64,000 nucleotides of DNA. Source: Enterococcus aquimarinus. Its GTDB lineage: Bacteria; Bacillota; Bacilli; Lactobacillales; Enterococcaceae. Location: the NCBI RefSeq assembly GCF_001885765.1, contig NZ_JXKD01000002.1, positions 1 through 64,000 on the forward strand, in the 5' to 3' direction. A model generated the notes under the pieces. That model did not search any database and had not been told where the DNA came from. It was given only the letters and a program-made list of their open reading frames with translations. Position numbers and translations under genes: made by a program. Positions 44,173-54,876 of the stretch are shown here, in pieces; position 1 is the stretch's first letter; the number at the start of each line of letters is the position of its first letter.

Positions 44173-45213
44173 ATGGATCGTAAAGATGAACATGTTTCTC
44201 TTGCTAAAGGATTTCATAAAATTAAAGAAAATTCGTTTGATCACGTACGTGTTATTCACGATTCGTTACCTCAAAGTGCCTATCACCAAACGTCGATTGC
44301 AACTGAACTCTTTGGTCAACGGTTAACTTCGCCATTTTTCATCAATGCTATGACTGGCGGAAGTGAAAAAACGGCAGGAATCAACCAAAAACTTGCTATT
44401 TTAGCTCGAGAAACCAAGTTGATGCTTGCAACAGGATCGATTTCAGCCGCATTAAGAGATCCAAGCGTGGCCCATTCTTATCAAATCGTGCGCGAGGTTT
44501 TTCCAGAGGGCATTTTATTAGCGAATATCGGTGCGGGGAGTACCTTAGAAGATGCTAAACGCGGCGTCGACTTATTCAACGCTAATGCGCTACAAATCCA
44601 TCTAAATGCCCCACAAGAGCTTGTCATGCCTGAAGGAGACCGCGACTTTACCCAGTGGTTACGCTTAATCGAAGAAATCACAACCAATCTTGATGTCCCT
44701 GTGATTGTCAAAGAAGTTGGCTTTGGTATGTCACGCCAAACAATGCAACGACTACTTGACGTCGGTGTAAAAACGATTGACGTTGCGGGTTCAGGCGGCA
44801 CAAGCTTCACCCAAATCGAAAATGCGCGTCGCAGAAAACGTGAATTTTCTTATTTAAGTGACTTTGGCATCACAACGGTCGCCTCTTTACTCGAAGCGAA
44901 CGAAATTCCAATGAATTTTGAATTGATTGCCTCTGGTGGGATTCGTCATACTTATGATATTTTTAAAGCGTTGTGCTTAGGCGCAAACGCCGTCGGAATT
45001 TCAGCGAGTATTTTAAATCATCTTCTCGTGAATGAACTCGAAGATACCATCGCATTAGTTCAACAATGGCAACAAGAACTCATTTCCTTGTATACACTTG
45101 TCGGCGCAAAAACGACCGCCGATTTAAAACAAGTTCCGTTACTACTCTCAGGAGAAAACAAAACCTGGTGTGAAGCAAGAGGCATCGACTTTACAAAATA
45201 TAGCCAAAGATAA
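44173..45213 (+). CDS. fni: Type 2 isopentenyl-diphosphate isomerase
   Basis: An FMN-dependent enzyme of 346 residues that interconverts isopentenyl and dimethylallyl diphosphate. It begins RKDEHVSLA, has FFINAMTGG, GSGGTSF and ASGGIRHTYDI, all FMN or substrate segments of Idi-2. AGGAGG lies 12 bases upstream. Last gene of the operon, followed by a strong terminator. Confidence 0.96.
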   Translation: MDRKDEHVSLAKGFHKIKENSFDHVRVIHDSLPQSAYHQTSIATELFGQRLTSPFFINAMTGGSEKTAGINQKLAILARETKLMLATGSISAALRDPSVAHSYQIVREVFPEGILLANIGAGSTLEDAKRGVDLFNANALQIHLNAPQELVMPEGDRDFTQWLRLIEEITTNLDVPVIVKEVGFGMSRQTMQRLLDVGVKTIDVAGSGGTSFTQIENARRRKREFSYLSDFGITTVASLLEANEIPMNFELIASGGIRHTYDIFKALCLGANAVGISASILNHLLVNELEDTIALVQQWQQELISLYTLVGAKTTADLKQVPLLLSGENKTWCEARGIDFTKYSQR

Positions 45214-45216
45214 AAA

Positions 45217-45250
45217 CGAAAAAGGTGTGACGAAAGTCACACCTTTTTCT
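45217..45250. terminator. Bidirectional terminator between fni and the hypothetical gene
   Basis: AAAAAGGTGTGAC and GTCACACCTTTTT form a 13-bp stem with a GAAA loop. Confidence 0.9.
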
Positions 45251-45254
45251 TATC

Positions 45255-45758
45255 TTATTGTGTTTTACCAAATAATCGCTTTAAAAAGCTCGGTTTTGCG
45301 TCTTGCGATTGAGGCGCCACCGTCTTTGATAATTGATAGCCTTTATCTTTAAACACTCGCTGAAACGTTAAATTATCTTGGAGATTTAACGTGTTTAATT
45401 CTACAACGCCTTGCAGACTGCCTTTCAAACGACGAATTTCTCCTTCACTCAATCCAAAAAAGGCTTCGGGCGTATGATTGTCTTCCAATGTTTCCAAAGT
45501 GTCAATCAATTCTCTTAACCACTTATTTTGCTTTGATAAAACCGCAGAAATCTCTTCCACTTCTAGGGTCGGAATCTCTGTTGGTTCCATCAAATCCGTG
45601 ACTACGCGTAAACTATCCGCATAATCCCTTAAATCAAAAATAAACGTTTGCAGTGATTCTTCTTTCATGACCTCACCTTGATTTACGAGGCGATCTTGTA
45701 ACTGAAGTAAACTATTTTGTGAATTGACTAATGCTTGTACGGTTTCCGTTATGGCCAT
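45255..45758 (-). CDS. Hypothetical helical protein
   Basis: I do not recognise this 167-residue protein. It has no signal or membrane segment and is rich in Leu, Glu and Gln in a heptad-like pattern over residues 1-80, so it is probably helical or coiled-coil. A basic tail (PSFLKRLFGKT) ends it, which could touch membrane or nucleic acid. AAAGGA precedes the ATG. It lies between fni and adhE with its own space on both sides. Confidence 0.75.
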   Translation of the reverse strand: MAITETVQALVNSQNSLLQLQDRLVNQGEVMKEESLQTFIFDLRDYADSLRVVTDLMEPTEIPTLEVEEISAVLSKQNKWLRELIDTLETLEDNHTPEAFFGLSEGEIRRLKGSLQGVVELNTLNLQDNLTFQRVFKDKGYQLSKTVAPQSQDAKPSFLKRLFGKTQ

Positions 45759-45881
45759 TCATAATCCATCCTTTATCAATTACTCTTTCTTTCTAGTCTA
45801 CCTGACTCAAGCTGTGAGTCAAGATAAAAACGTGGATCGACCCGCATTTCTCATTACTGATAATATGAAGCGACCGAAGTC

Positions 45882-45918
45882 AAAAAAGGTCTGCGACTTC
45901 TGTCACAGACCTTTTTTT
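45882..45918 (-). terminator. Terminator of adhE
   Basis: AAAAAAGGTCTG and CAGACCTTTTTT form the stem, with a T run on the minus strand. Confidence 0.85.
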
Positions 45919-45933
45919 GATTTAATTCTTTGC

Positions 45934-48537
45934 TTATGCGTTATAAGAATCGATAATGATTTGTTTTAATTCAGAAATAAGTGGTTGTTTCGGATTTGCT
46001 GTTGTACATTGGTCTTCGTAAGCAAGTTCAGCCATACGATCCACTGTTGCATCAAGCACTTCTTGCGTAAGGCCTTGTGCTTTTAAGTTCATTTCAATTC
46101 CAACTTTTTCACCTAACTCAGTGATTGCCGTTGCTAACGCTTCAACTAATTCTTCAGTTGTTTGACCTTTTAATCCTAAGAATCTTGCAATATCTGCATA
46201 GTCAGTATCTGCACGGAAGAAGTCATATTTAGGGAACATTGCATGTTTTTGTGGATCTTTTGCATTGTAGCGAACGATGTGCGGTAAAATAATCGCATTC
46301 GTACGACCATGTGGAATATTGTATTCTCCACCAATTTTATGCGCGATTGAGTGAGATATTCCTAGGAAAGCATTCGCAAAAGCCATCCCTGCCATCGTTG
46401 AAGCATTATGCATTTTTTCACGTGCTTCTTTATCTGCACGGTTCGTTGATGCTTCTAAGTATTCGAAGACAATCTTAATCGCTTGTAAACTTAAGCCACG
46501 AGTATAGTCAGAAGCCATTACTGAAACATAAGATTCAATCGCATGTGTTAAAACGTCCATTCCAGTATCTGCTGTTACAGATGCAGGAACTGATAAAACG
46601 AATTGCGGATCAATAATCGCGACATCTGGCGTTAACGCATAGTCAGCTAATGGGTATTTCACATGTGTTTCGCTATCTGTAATAACTGCAAATGGTGTTA
46701 CTTCAGCACCCGTACCTGAAGTCGTTGGGATACATACAAATTGTGTTTTTTCTGGTTTGTCAATTTTGTACGTACGTTTGCGAATATCTAAGAATTTTTG
46801 TTTTGCACCAAAGAATGATGTATCTGGGTGCTCATAGAACATCCACATGCCTTTCGCTGCATCCATCGCTGAACCCCCACCGATTGCAATAACTGTATCT
46901 GGTTTGAAGTTCATCATCACTTCTGTTCCTTTGTAAACAGTGTTCGTTGATGGGTTTGGTTCAACATCAGAGAAGACTTCAATTTGAACCATGTTTTTGC
47001 GACGAGCTAATACGTCACGTACGCGGTCAACATAACCGAATTGAACCATTCCTGGGTCACAGACAATCATTACGCGCTCAAGATTTTCCATTTTTTCTAA
47101 GTACATTAATGAGTTTTGCTCAAAATAAATTTTAGAAGGTAATTTGAACCATTGCATATTATTTCTCCGTTTCGCTAAGGTTTTCACGTTAATTAAGTTG
47201 ACTGCTGATACGTTACGTGACACAGAGTTTTTACCATATGAACCACAACCTAATGTTAATGAAGGGATCATTTCGTTATAAATATTTCCAATTCCACCTT
47301 CAGCTGATGGTGTATTGACTAATACGCGACATGCTTTCATGCGTAGACCGAAACGGATTTGTAAATCTTCATCTTCACTATGAATCACCGCTGTATGACC
47401 TAAGCCACCTAAGTTTAACATTGCTTCACATAGCTCTAATCCGTGCTCTGTATTTTCTGATTTAATCATTGCTAATACTGGTGATAATTTTTCACGTGAA
47501 AGTGGATAATCTGCGCCCACACCTTCTAATTCAGCAATTAACATTTTAGTGCCTTCTGGTACAGTAATTCCTGCTAATTCGGCAATTTTTGTTGCTGGCA
47601 TTCCAACGATTGCTGGATTAACTGCATATTTTCCTTCATTCATAACGGCATCTTCAAGTTTTTGTAATTCATTTGGTTTTACAAAGTATACTTGGTGCGC
47701 TTGGAATTCTGCTTTAACTGCTGCATAAACTTCTTTATCCACAATGATTGCTTGCTCAGAAGCACAGATCATACCGTTATCAAATGTTTTTGAAACGATT
47801 AAGTCATTCACTGCACGTTTGATTTTTGCTGTTTTTTCGATGTATGCTGGTACGTTACCTGGTCCAACACCTAATGCTGGTTTACCAGTTGAGTAAGCTG
47901 ATTTCACCATTGCCGCGCCACCTGTTGCTAAAACAATCGCGATTCCTGGGTGATTCATTAAGCCTTGAGTCGCTTCAATCGATGGGTGTTCAATCCATTG
48001 TACACAGTTTTCAGGAGCACCTGCTGCGATTGCTGCATCGCGAACGATACGAGCTGCTGCTGCAGAACATTTTTGAGCACTTGGATGGAAAGCAAAAATG
48101 ATTGGGTTACGTGTTTTGATGGCAATCATCGCTTTAAAGATTGTTGTTGAAGTTGGGTTCGTTGTTGGTGTTACCCCACAAACAACACCGACTGGTTCTG
48201 CGATTTCGATTAAGCCTTTTTGTTTATCTTCACTGATAACGCCCACTGTTTTGTTGTCTTTAATTGAGTGCCAAATATATTCTGAAGCGTACATATTTTT
48301 AATCGCTTTATCTTCATAAATACCACGACCTGTTTCTTCAACAGCTAATTTTGCGAGTGACATATGTTCGTTTAAAGCAGCCATTGCCATTTCATGCACA
48401 ATATGGTCAACTTTTTCTTGATCAAAGTTTTCCATTTCTTTTAATGCAACATTTCCTTTAGCCGCTAAATCATCAATCATGACTGAAACATCAATTGTCG
48501 CTACTTCTTTTTCTTTTTTTTCTACTTTTTTACTCAT
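45934..48537 (-). CDS. adhE: Bifunctional acetaldehyde-CoA/alcohol dehydrogenase
   Basis: AdhE reduces acetyl-CoA to acetaldehyde and then ethanol, using two NADH. The N-terminal half is an aldehyde dehydrogenase with the thiolester Cys in DNGMICASEQ. The C-terminal half is an iron-dependent alcohol dehydrogenase (GGGSAMDAAKG; MDVLTHAIESYVS; metal His residues in HSIAHKIGGEYNIPHGRTNA). The 867-residue length is normal. The ATG at 48537 follows AGGAGG; the open frame to 48612 overlaps the promoter. Two Rex-like operators flank that promoter, which fits induction when NADH is high. Confidence 0.97.
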   Translation of the reverse strand: MSKKVEKKEKEVATIDVSVMIDDLAAKGNVALKEMENFDQEKVDHIVHEMAMAALNEHMSLAKLAVEETGRGIYEDKAIKNMYASEYIWHSIKDNKTVGVISEDKQKGLIEIAEPVGVVCGVTPTTNPTSTTIFKAMIAIKTRNPIIFAFHPSAQKCSAAAARIVRDAAIAAGAPENCVQWIEHPSIEATQGLMNHPGIAIVLATGGAAMVKSAYSTGKPALGVGPGNVPAYIEKTAKIKRAVNDLIVSKTFDNGMICASEQAIIVDKEVYAAVKAEFQAHQVYFVKPNELQKLEDAVMNEGKYAVNPAIVGMPATKIAELAGITVPEGTKMLIAELEGVGADYPLSREKLSPVLAMIKSENTEHGLELCEAMLNLGGLGHTAVIHSEDEDLQIRFGLRMKACRVLVNTPSAEGGIGNIYNEMIPSLTLGCGSYGKNSVSRNVSAVNLINVKTLAKRRNNMQWFKLPSKIYFEQNSLMYLEKMENLERVMIVCDPGMVQFGYVDRVRDVLARRKNMVQIEVFSDVEPNPSTNTVYKGTEVMMNFKPDTVIAIGGGSAMDAAKGMWMFYEHPDTSFFGAKQKFLDIRKRTYKIDKPEKTQFVCIPTTSGTGAEVTPFAVITDSETHVKYPLADYALTPDVAIIDPQFVLSVPASVTADTGMDVLTHAIESYVSVMASDYTRGLSLQAIKIVFEYLEASTNRADKEAREKMHNASTMAGMAFANAFLGISHSIAHKIGGEYNIPHGRTNAIILPHIVRYNAKDPQKHAMFPKYDFFRADTDYADIARFLGLKGQTTEELVEALATAITELGEKVGIEMNLKAQGLTQEVLDATVDRMAELAYEDQCTTANPKQPLISELKQIIIDSYNA

Positions 48538-48577
48538 ATTAATCCTCCTATATAATGGGGTCTTTTTTTCGTTTTGT

Positions 48578-48595
48578 TTGTTAACTACTTCACAC
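48578..48595. promoter_or_regulatory. Second Rex-like operator, at the adhE start site
   Basis: TTGTTAACTACTTCACAC matches the Rex consensus TTGTGA-N6-TCACAA except for two bases. It lies over the predicted transcription start. Confidence 0.5.
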
Positions 48596-48600
48596 ATAGA

Positions 48601-48629
48601 ATGATACATCATTTCTTTTTGTTTGTAAA
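48601..48629 (-). promoter_or_regulatory. adhE promoter
   Basis: On the minus strand, TTTACA (48624-48629) and TATCAT (48601-48606) are 17 bases apart. Confidence 0.7.
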
Positions 48630-48636
48630 TAGTTTC

Positions 48637-48654
48637 CTGTGATTTTCTTCACAA
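48637..48654. promoter_or_regulatory. Rex-like operator upstream of the adhE -35
   Basis: CTGTGATTTTCTTCACAA matches the Rex consensus at 11 of 12 defined positions. It sits 7 bases before the -35. Confidence 0.7.
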
Positions 48655-48941
48655 TTTTTCAACTTTTATTAAAAAAACGGATAAAACCTTGTTAATTAAG
48701 CTTTTTCCGTTAATATAAAATTAATAAATCAATTTAAAAACCGACTTTCATACGTCAAACATTTTCATCATTATGAAAATGACACCTAAAATAAATGTGA
48801 ATGATTGAACTTTATTATCATAAAAATAACTTACTTTCGTTTTATAATCCTAAGATCGATGGGACTTCTTGATACTCACCATAACATTGTAACGAGATAA
48901 CATGTATTAAGTTCTATCAGATTAGACACGTGTCAAAACAC
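48655..48941. other. AT-rich region upstream of adhE without a gene
   Basis: The stretch is strongly AT-rich and has short inverted repeats such as CATTTTCAT / ATGAAAATG near 48769-48781. I see no supported ORF. Confidence 0.5.
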
Positions 48942-48983
48942 AAAAAAAGCCAGATGGGCAAGAGAGCCTAACTGACTTTTTTC
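48942..48983 (-). terminator. Terminator of tgt-yajC
   Basis: AAAAAAGTCAG and CTGGCTTTTTTT form the stem (one G-U pair) on the minus strand. It lies about 80 bases past yajC. Confidence 0.75.
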
Positions 48984-49064
48984 ACTATTGTTTGATTTCA
49001 TCCACACGTTCCGATTACTTTGCAGTCAAAGAAAACGTTGAACGAATCGAACAATTGATGATCA

Positions 49065-49388
49065 TTATTCTGCTGCTTTTTCTTCTGTTTCTTCTTCAAC
49101 GATAATTTCAGTAACGGAATCATCATTTTCAATAATCGTTGCGGGTTTAACTGTACGAATCGATGTGCGTTCAAATTCTAAGTAAATTCCTTCGCAATCT
49201 AATACGACGGTGTTTTTATCTGAATTGACTTCTGAAATTACCCCGTGTAATCCACCGATGGTAATCACGCGGCTTCCGACAGTGATACTATCCATTAATT
49301 TTTGACGTTCTTGTTGTTGTTTCTTTTGCGTACGTTGCATAAAAAATAACATTGCTCCGATTGGTAGAATCATGATTAATGCTGACAT
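49065..49388 (-). CDS. yajC: Preprotein translocase accessory subunit YajC
   Basis: A small membrane protein of the SecDF-YajC complex. The 107 residues have one N-terminal membrane segment (about 2-17), then MQRTQKKQQQERQ, and the conserved GSRVITIGGLHGVI. The C-terminus is very acidic. GAGGTG precedes the ATG. It lies 76 bases behind tgt, the usual arrangement. Confidence 0.93.
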   Translation of the reverse strand: MSALIMILPIGAMLFFMQRTQKKQQQERQKLMDSITVGSRVITIGGLHGVISEVNSDKNTVVLDCEGIYLEFERTSIRTVKPATIIENDDSVTEIIVEEETEEKAAE

Positions 49389-49464
49389 TTATTTCACCTC
49401 TATTTTTTCTCTACGTTTACTTTACCAAAAAAGCGGTTGCTTCACTAGCTTTTTTCCAAAAAAA

Positions 49465-50610
<1,146 letters not shown>

Positions 50611-50798
50611 TCATTTCCCTACTTTCTAATCATTGATTGAATTAAATATTGCACCCTTCATCATAAATCTTCCACACGCTTTTTGCAACTTAAAGACGAA
50701 TAAAACCCAAAACACAAACTTTTTTTAACTTTCCTTTCATTTATCACGGGGAGTTTGATATACTGAAGCTACAAATTAACGTATTGGAGTGATGTGAA

Positions 50799-51524
50799 AT
50801 GAAATCAAACGCTGAATTGAAACAAGAAGCTAAAGAGATGCTTGCTGGAAGATGGAAAGAAGCAATTTTACTGAATCTAGTTCCAACGATTGTCACGGTT
50901 GTAGCTGTCTTAGTTGTACTACTCATAGTAGCGCTTCCCGCTTTTTTATTATGGAACACCAACATTATCCAAAATTCTTTTAACGACGGGACTTTGAACA
51001 GTTCTTTAGATCTGGATTTCGGACAATCAGGCGGTTCTAGCTTTTTTAGTGGGATTATCGGAACCTTCTTTTATGTCGGAATTTCTTGGACGTTTTTAGA
51101 CTTACTTCGTCATAAAAAAACAACGATCGTACCTTTCAAGGATGTCTTTAGAGGTTTCCAAGCGCCTTACGGTATTGGTATTTTAGTTATTTATTTATTT
51201 AGTTCTATTTTCATTTTCTTCTGGTCATTACTCTTTATTATTCCCGGAATCATTAAAGGCTATTCGTATTCTCAAGCCTATCTGATTTATTATGATGAAT
51301 ACAGCCGGACAGGTGTCCCACCAAAATACTTAGATAGTATTACGAAGAGTCGTCAAATCATGGATGGTTACAAAGCGCAATTATTTATTCTTGATTTAAG
51401 TTTCATTGGTTGGCATATTTTAAGTATCTTCACTTTAGGAATCGGTTATCTATGGCTTACCCCTTATATTAGCGCTACAAAAGCAGCCTTTTACAACAAT
51501 CTGATTCAACCATTACAAGACTAA
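50799..51524 (+). CDS. DUF975 family integral membrane protein
   Basis: A 241-residue membrane protein with about five hydrophobic segments (residues 25-50, 85-105, 125-155, 195-220), an N-terminal basic helix KSNAELKQEAKEMLAGRWKEA and the family feature IPGIIKGYSYSQAYLIYYD. The function of the family is unknown. GGAGTG precedes the ATG. TGA-TATACT near 50752-50762 looks like an extended -10. Confidence 0.87.
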   Translation: MKSNAELKQEAKEMLAGRWKEAILLNLVPTIVTVVAVLVVLLIVALPAFLLWNTNIIQNSFNDGTLNSSLDLDFGQSGGSSFFSGIIGTFFYVGISWTFLDLLRHKKTTIVPFKDVFRGFQAPYGIGILVIYLFSSIFIFFWSLLFIIPGIIKGYSYSQAYLIYYDEYSRTGVPPKYLDSITKSRQIMDGYKAQLFILDLSFIGWHILSIFTLGIGYLWLTPYISATKAAFYNNLIQPLQD

Positions 51525-51550
51525 GCATTTTTCCTTATCTATTTAAATGA

Positions 51551-51592
51551 AAAAACCAAGATGTCGATTTCTTTGGCACCTTGGTTTTTTAT
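51551..51592 (+). terminator. Terminator of the DUF975 gene
   Basis: AAAAACCAAG and CTTGGTTTTTT form the stem, followed by T. Confidence 0.85.
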
Positions 51593-51613
51593 CTGAATTC
51601 AAAAGCATATGTT

Positions 51614-51642
51614 TTGCAATCGCTTCCAATCCATGCTATTCT
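51614..51642 (+). promoter_or_regulatory. Promoter of the unassigned RNA gene
   Basis: TTGCAA and TATTCT are separated by exactly 17 bases and no coding gene follows. Transcription should start near 51649. Confidence 0.7.
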
Positions 51643-51648
51643 ATGAGT

Positions 51649-52001
51649 GTAAGGAAGGATAAAACATTTGTTGGTTGGATTTTCTAGTAGCAAAGAGTAA
51701 CAAAGAAAATAGAAAATAGTAACAAAAAAGTTGTTAGAGCTTCAAGTTTCACCTAATATTCACACTGCAAGGTAATCAAAGCAATAAAAAGGCCACATGT
51801 AACAAGTAGCATCATTACAACTACACAGTACCTAATTATCGCAGCATGATTTGCAAAAAAGAAGTTAGTTTCGAATCTTTTAATTAAGACAAGATTTTTG
51901 TTAAACCGTGAGTGAAAACGTATTACTTTGCATCACACATACAACAAAACCAACAAATGCCTTCCGAAAAAGCAGCTATTCAATCTTGAATAGCTGTTTT
52001 T
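51649..52001 (+). ncRNA. Structured RNA of about 350 nt, family not recognised
   Basis: Its ends are complementary. GGAAGG (51653-51658) pairs with CCTTCC (51960-51965), and CATTTGTTGGTT (51665-51676) pairs with AACCAACAAATG (51948-51959). This gives 18 perfect pairs with one 6-base bulge on the 5' side. Inner helices are possible: GCAAAG/CTTTGC (51690/51926), CTGC/GCAG (51765/51841), GGTA/TACC (51771/51829), AATCTT/AAGATT (51874/51891). An intrinsic terminator closes it (CAGCTATTCAA / TTGAATAGCTG, then five T, 51973-52001). No long ORF is present; a 10-codon TTG frame at 51668 is probably chance. I see no RNase P, tmRNA or SRP RNA core motifs, and it is longer than 6S RNA. Confidence 0.65.
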
Positions 52002-52239
52002 GTGTTCCCTTTTTTTATCGAATGTAAGAATCAGCTGTATCACGTTTAGTGTTGCTGCTGGCTATTCGTATCTTTCTTCAACACTTTTTTCCTTCATTCA
52101 TTCAAAAAAATCATCGAAAATCCTATGACTATTTTTTAATTGAATGGATTTTGGTATACAACCGTCAAAATATTCCTTTCAAAATGCAGGACCGTAATGA
52201 TCATTTAACAGGATTCTTTATATGTTCCTATTTTTTTGT
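52002..52239. other. Intergenic stretch between the RNA gene and the queA terminator
   Basis: Nothing recognisable. A plus-strand frame at 52049-52249 has no ribosome site and low-complexity content. Confidence 0.5.
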
Positions 52240-52278
52240 AAAAAAATAGATGTGAATGCATTTCTTCATCCACATCTA
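52240..52278 (-). terminator. Terminator of queA
   Basis: TAGATGTG and CACATCTA form the stem, followed by six T on the minus strand. Confidence 0.8.
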
Positions 52279-52316
52279 AAAGAATTCAACCTGAAAGCAA
52301 ATTCTTTGAAATTTTT

Positions 52317-53348
52317 TTATTTCACGAACATGGCATCACCGAAACTAAAGAAGCGATATCTTTCTTCAATCGCATGATGATAGGCGGCTAACGTGAAGTC
52401 TCTTGTTGCAAAGGCGCTCACTAACATGACTAAGGTTGATTTTGGCAAGTGAAAGTTTGTCGAAAAAGCATCGACAACTTTAAATTGATAGCCAGGTGTA
52501 ATAAAAATACTTGTCCAGCCACTATCCGCTTGAATCGCCCCATTAAATTTTGTTCCAATCGTTTCTAAGGTCCGAATAGATGTGGTTCCGACTGCGACAA
52601 TTTTACCCCCAGCTGCTTTGACTTCATTCAAAATAGCGGCCGATTCTTCACTAAGTCGATAAAATTCACTATGCATTTCGTGTTCTGCGATGTTATCCAC
52701 ACTCACTGGACGGAATGTTCCTAATCCCACATGAAGCGTAAGATACACGAGGCGAACGCCTTTAGCTTGAATTTTTGCCAATAAGTCTTCCGTGAAATGC
52801 AGTCCTGCGGTTGGCGCTGCGGCTGATCCATTTTCTTTGGCATACACCGTTTGATACCGTTCAGGGTCTTCGAGTCGTTCTTTGATATAAGGCGGTAAAG
52901 GCATTTCGCCTAAGCTTTCCAGATTTTCTAAAAAAATTCCTTCATACGTAAAACGAATCACACGACCACCATGAGGTAATTCTTTTTCCACAATGGCTTT
53001 TAAGCGACCATCGCCAAAAGAAATTTCTGTGCCTACTTTTGCTCGTTTGGCAGGTTTGATCAACGTTTCCCAGGTATCACCTTCCAGATTCGTTAATAAA
53101 AGAACTTCTAGATGACCTCCTGTACTTGGTTTTTCACCATACAATCGTGCCGGTAGCACACGCGTATCATTCATTACAAGGGCATCGCCGGCTTCAAGCT
53201 CATCGATAATATCATAGAAATGATGATCCGCCATTGCACCCGTTTTTGAATCCAACACCAATAAGCGCGAACTGGTTCGATCCTTTAACGGCGTTTGCGC
53301 TATCAATTCTTCTGGTAAATCAAAATTAAAATCTTCCGTTGTTAACAT
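52317..53348 (-). CDS. queA: S-adenosylmethionine:tRNA ribosyltransferase-isomerase
   Basis: It builds epoxyqueuosine on preQ1-modified tRNA, following Tgt. The 343-residue protein has the family N-terminus [28 protein letters not shown] and [10 protein letters not shown] use the ATG at 53348; the frame is open to 53387, but that codon lies over a TAGAAT -10 (53386-53391), so the shorter form is right if that promoter is used. It has its own terminator. Confidence 0.95.
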   Translation of the reverse strand: MLTTEDFNFDLPEELIAQTPLKDRTSSRLLVLDSKTGAMADHHFYDIIDELEAGDALVMNDTRVLPARLYGEKPSTGGHLEVLLLTNLEGDTWETLIKPAKRAKVGTEISFGDGRLKAIVEKELPHGGRVIRFTYEGIFLENLESLGEMPLPPYIKERLEDPERYQTVYAKENGSAAAPTAGLHFTEDLLAKIQAKGVRLVYLTLHVGLGTFRPVSVDNIAEHEMHSEFYRLSEESAAILNEVKAAGGKIVAVGTTSIRTLETIGTKFNGAIQADSGWTSIFITPGYQFKVVDAFSTNFHLPKSTLVMLVSAFATRDFTLAAYHHAIEERYRFFSFGDAMFVK

Positions 53349-53643
53349 TTTTCCACTCTTTTCTTTATCCAAATCAGTCCTTCTCATTCTAACATTCTTT
53401 GCTGATTTAGAAAACTCTTGTCCCTTTTGTTTGCGAGCGAAAAAGGCTTTTTCACCTCAATTTTCATTAGTTGCTGAAAATTCTCATTAAATTTTAATTT
53501 TAAGAAATAGTTAAATTTCGCTATCGTATGTCACATAAGGGATTGAATCCATTTTTTATTTTTCATTAATCGACGAAAAAGGTTGATTTAGCACTCTTTT
53601 TCGTACTGTTTTCAGACACATTATTTGTCAATCCCTCTTTTTT
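53349..53643. other. Intergenic region between divergent queA and the ABC transporter operon
   Basis: About 300 AT-rich bases with no supported ORF. The queA -10 (53386-53391) is on the minus strand. On the plus strand, TTGGCA (53645-53650) and TACAAA 16 bases later are a candidate opu promoter. Confidence 0.5.
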
Positions 53644-53697
53644 TTGGCACACTTATAACAACGAGTACAAAAAAGAAGAAAGATAGAGGTGGATAAC

Positions 53698-54873
53698 TTG
53701 ATCGAATTCCAACACGTATCAAAAATTTATAAAGGTGGCAAAGTGGCTGTCGAAGATGTGAACTTGTCATTTGAAAAAGGAGAATTTATTTGTTTTATCG
53801 GTACAAGTGGTAGTGGTAAGACGACGTCCATGCGCATGATTAATCGCATGACGGAGCCGACGAAAGGAAAAATTCTCATCGATGGACAAGACATCCAAAA
53901 GTTAAACGCGGTTGAACTCCGTCGTAAAATTGGTTATGTGATTCAAAGTATCGGGTTAATGCCGCATATGACCATTCGTGAAAATATTACGCTTGTTCAA
54001 AAATTATTAAAAGTTGATCAACAAAAGCAACAAACAACGGCTGAAAAAATGATTGACCTTGTCGAATTACCGCGCGAAATGCTGGATCGCTACCCTAGCG
54101 AACTTTCAGGCGGTCAACAACAACGAATTGGTGTGGTACGAGCACTAGCAGCGGATCAAGATATTATTTTAATGGATGAGCCTTTCGGAGCGCTCGATCC
54201 AATCACCCGCGACTCACTCCAAGATTTAGTCAAAGATTTACAAGAACGCTTAGGCAAAACCATTGTCTTTGTCACGCATGATATGGATGAGGCCTTAAAA
54301 TTGGCCAATCGAATCGCGATTATGAGTGAGGGGAAAGTGGTGCAATTTGATACCCCTGAAAATATTTTACGCAATCCTGCGAATAAATTCGTGGAAGAAC
54401 TTATCGGAGAAGATCGTCTTTTACAAGCGAAACCTGATAAAACACAAGTCAAAGACGTCATGCTAAATACTGCGATTACCATCACGACTGAAAAATCATT
54501 GCAAGAAGCACTACGTCTCATGCGTGAAAAACGGGTCGATACGTTATTAGTCACGGATAATCAAGGAATCTTAAAAGGCTTTATTGATATTGAATCCATT
54601 AATAAAAACCGTGGATTATTGAGTAGCGTCGGTGATGTCTTACAAACAGAAGTGTTTTATGTAAAAGAAAATGCTCTCTTGCGTAATACCCTTCAACGAA
54701 TCTTAAAACAAGGATTGAAATATGTTCCTGTTGTCGATGACCAAAAGCGTGTAGTCGGGATTCTGACACGCGCATCCTTAGTTGATATTGTGTATGATGT
54801 CGTATTCGGGGAAGAAGAAACGATTACAGATGCCGTAGAATCCTTTAATCCCGATGAAATTAAGGGGGTTTAG
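53698..54873 (+). CDS. opuCA: Osmoprotectant/quaternary-amine ABC transporter ATPase with CBS domains (OpuCA-like)
   Basis: The ATPase that powers uptake of glycine betaine, carnitine or choline. About 391 residues: ABC domain with Walker A GTSGSGKT, signature LSGGQQQR and Walker B IILMDEP, then two C-terminal CBS domains (about residues 255-370) that sense ionic strength in the family. It probably starts at TTG (53698), 6 bases after GAGGTG; the in-frame GTG at 53689 lies within that ribosome site. First of four genes. Confidence 0.9.
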   Translation: MIEFQHVSKIYKGGKVAVEDVNLSFEKGEFICFIGTSGSGKTTSMRMINRMTEPTKGKILIDGQDIQKLNAVELRRKIGYVIQSIGLMPHMTIRENITLVQKLLKVDQQKQQTTAEKMIDLVELPREMLDRYPSELSGGQQQRIGVVRALAADQDIILMDEPFGALDPITRDSLQDLVKDLQERLGKTIVFVTHDMDEALKLANRIAIMSEGKVVQFDTPENILRNPANKFVEELIGEDRLLQAKPDKTQVKDVMLNTAITITTEKSLQEALRLMREKRVDTLLVTDNQGILKGFIDIESINKNRGLLSSVGDVLQTEVFYVKENALLRNTLQRILKQGLKYVPVVDDQKRVVGILTRASLVDIVYDVVFGEEETITDAVESFNPDEIKGV

Positions 54874-54876
54874 TCT

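Noticed and set aside
51668-51700. Ten-codon TTG frame near the 5' end of the RNA gene, 9 bases after GGAAGG
   Set aside because: The G-rich stretch is explained by pairing with CCTTCC at the 3' end and no downstream gene would be served. A peptide is possible but unsupported.
52049-52249. 66-codon plus-strand frame after the RNA gene
   Set aside because: No ribosome site, low-complexity Phe/Ile content, and it ends in the queA terminator.
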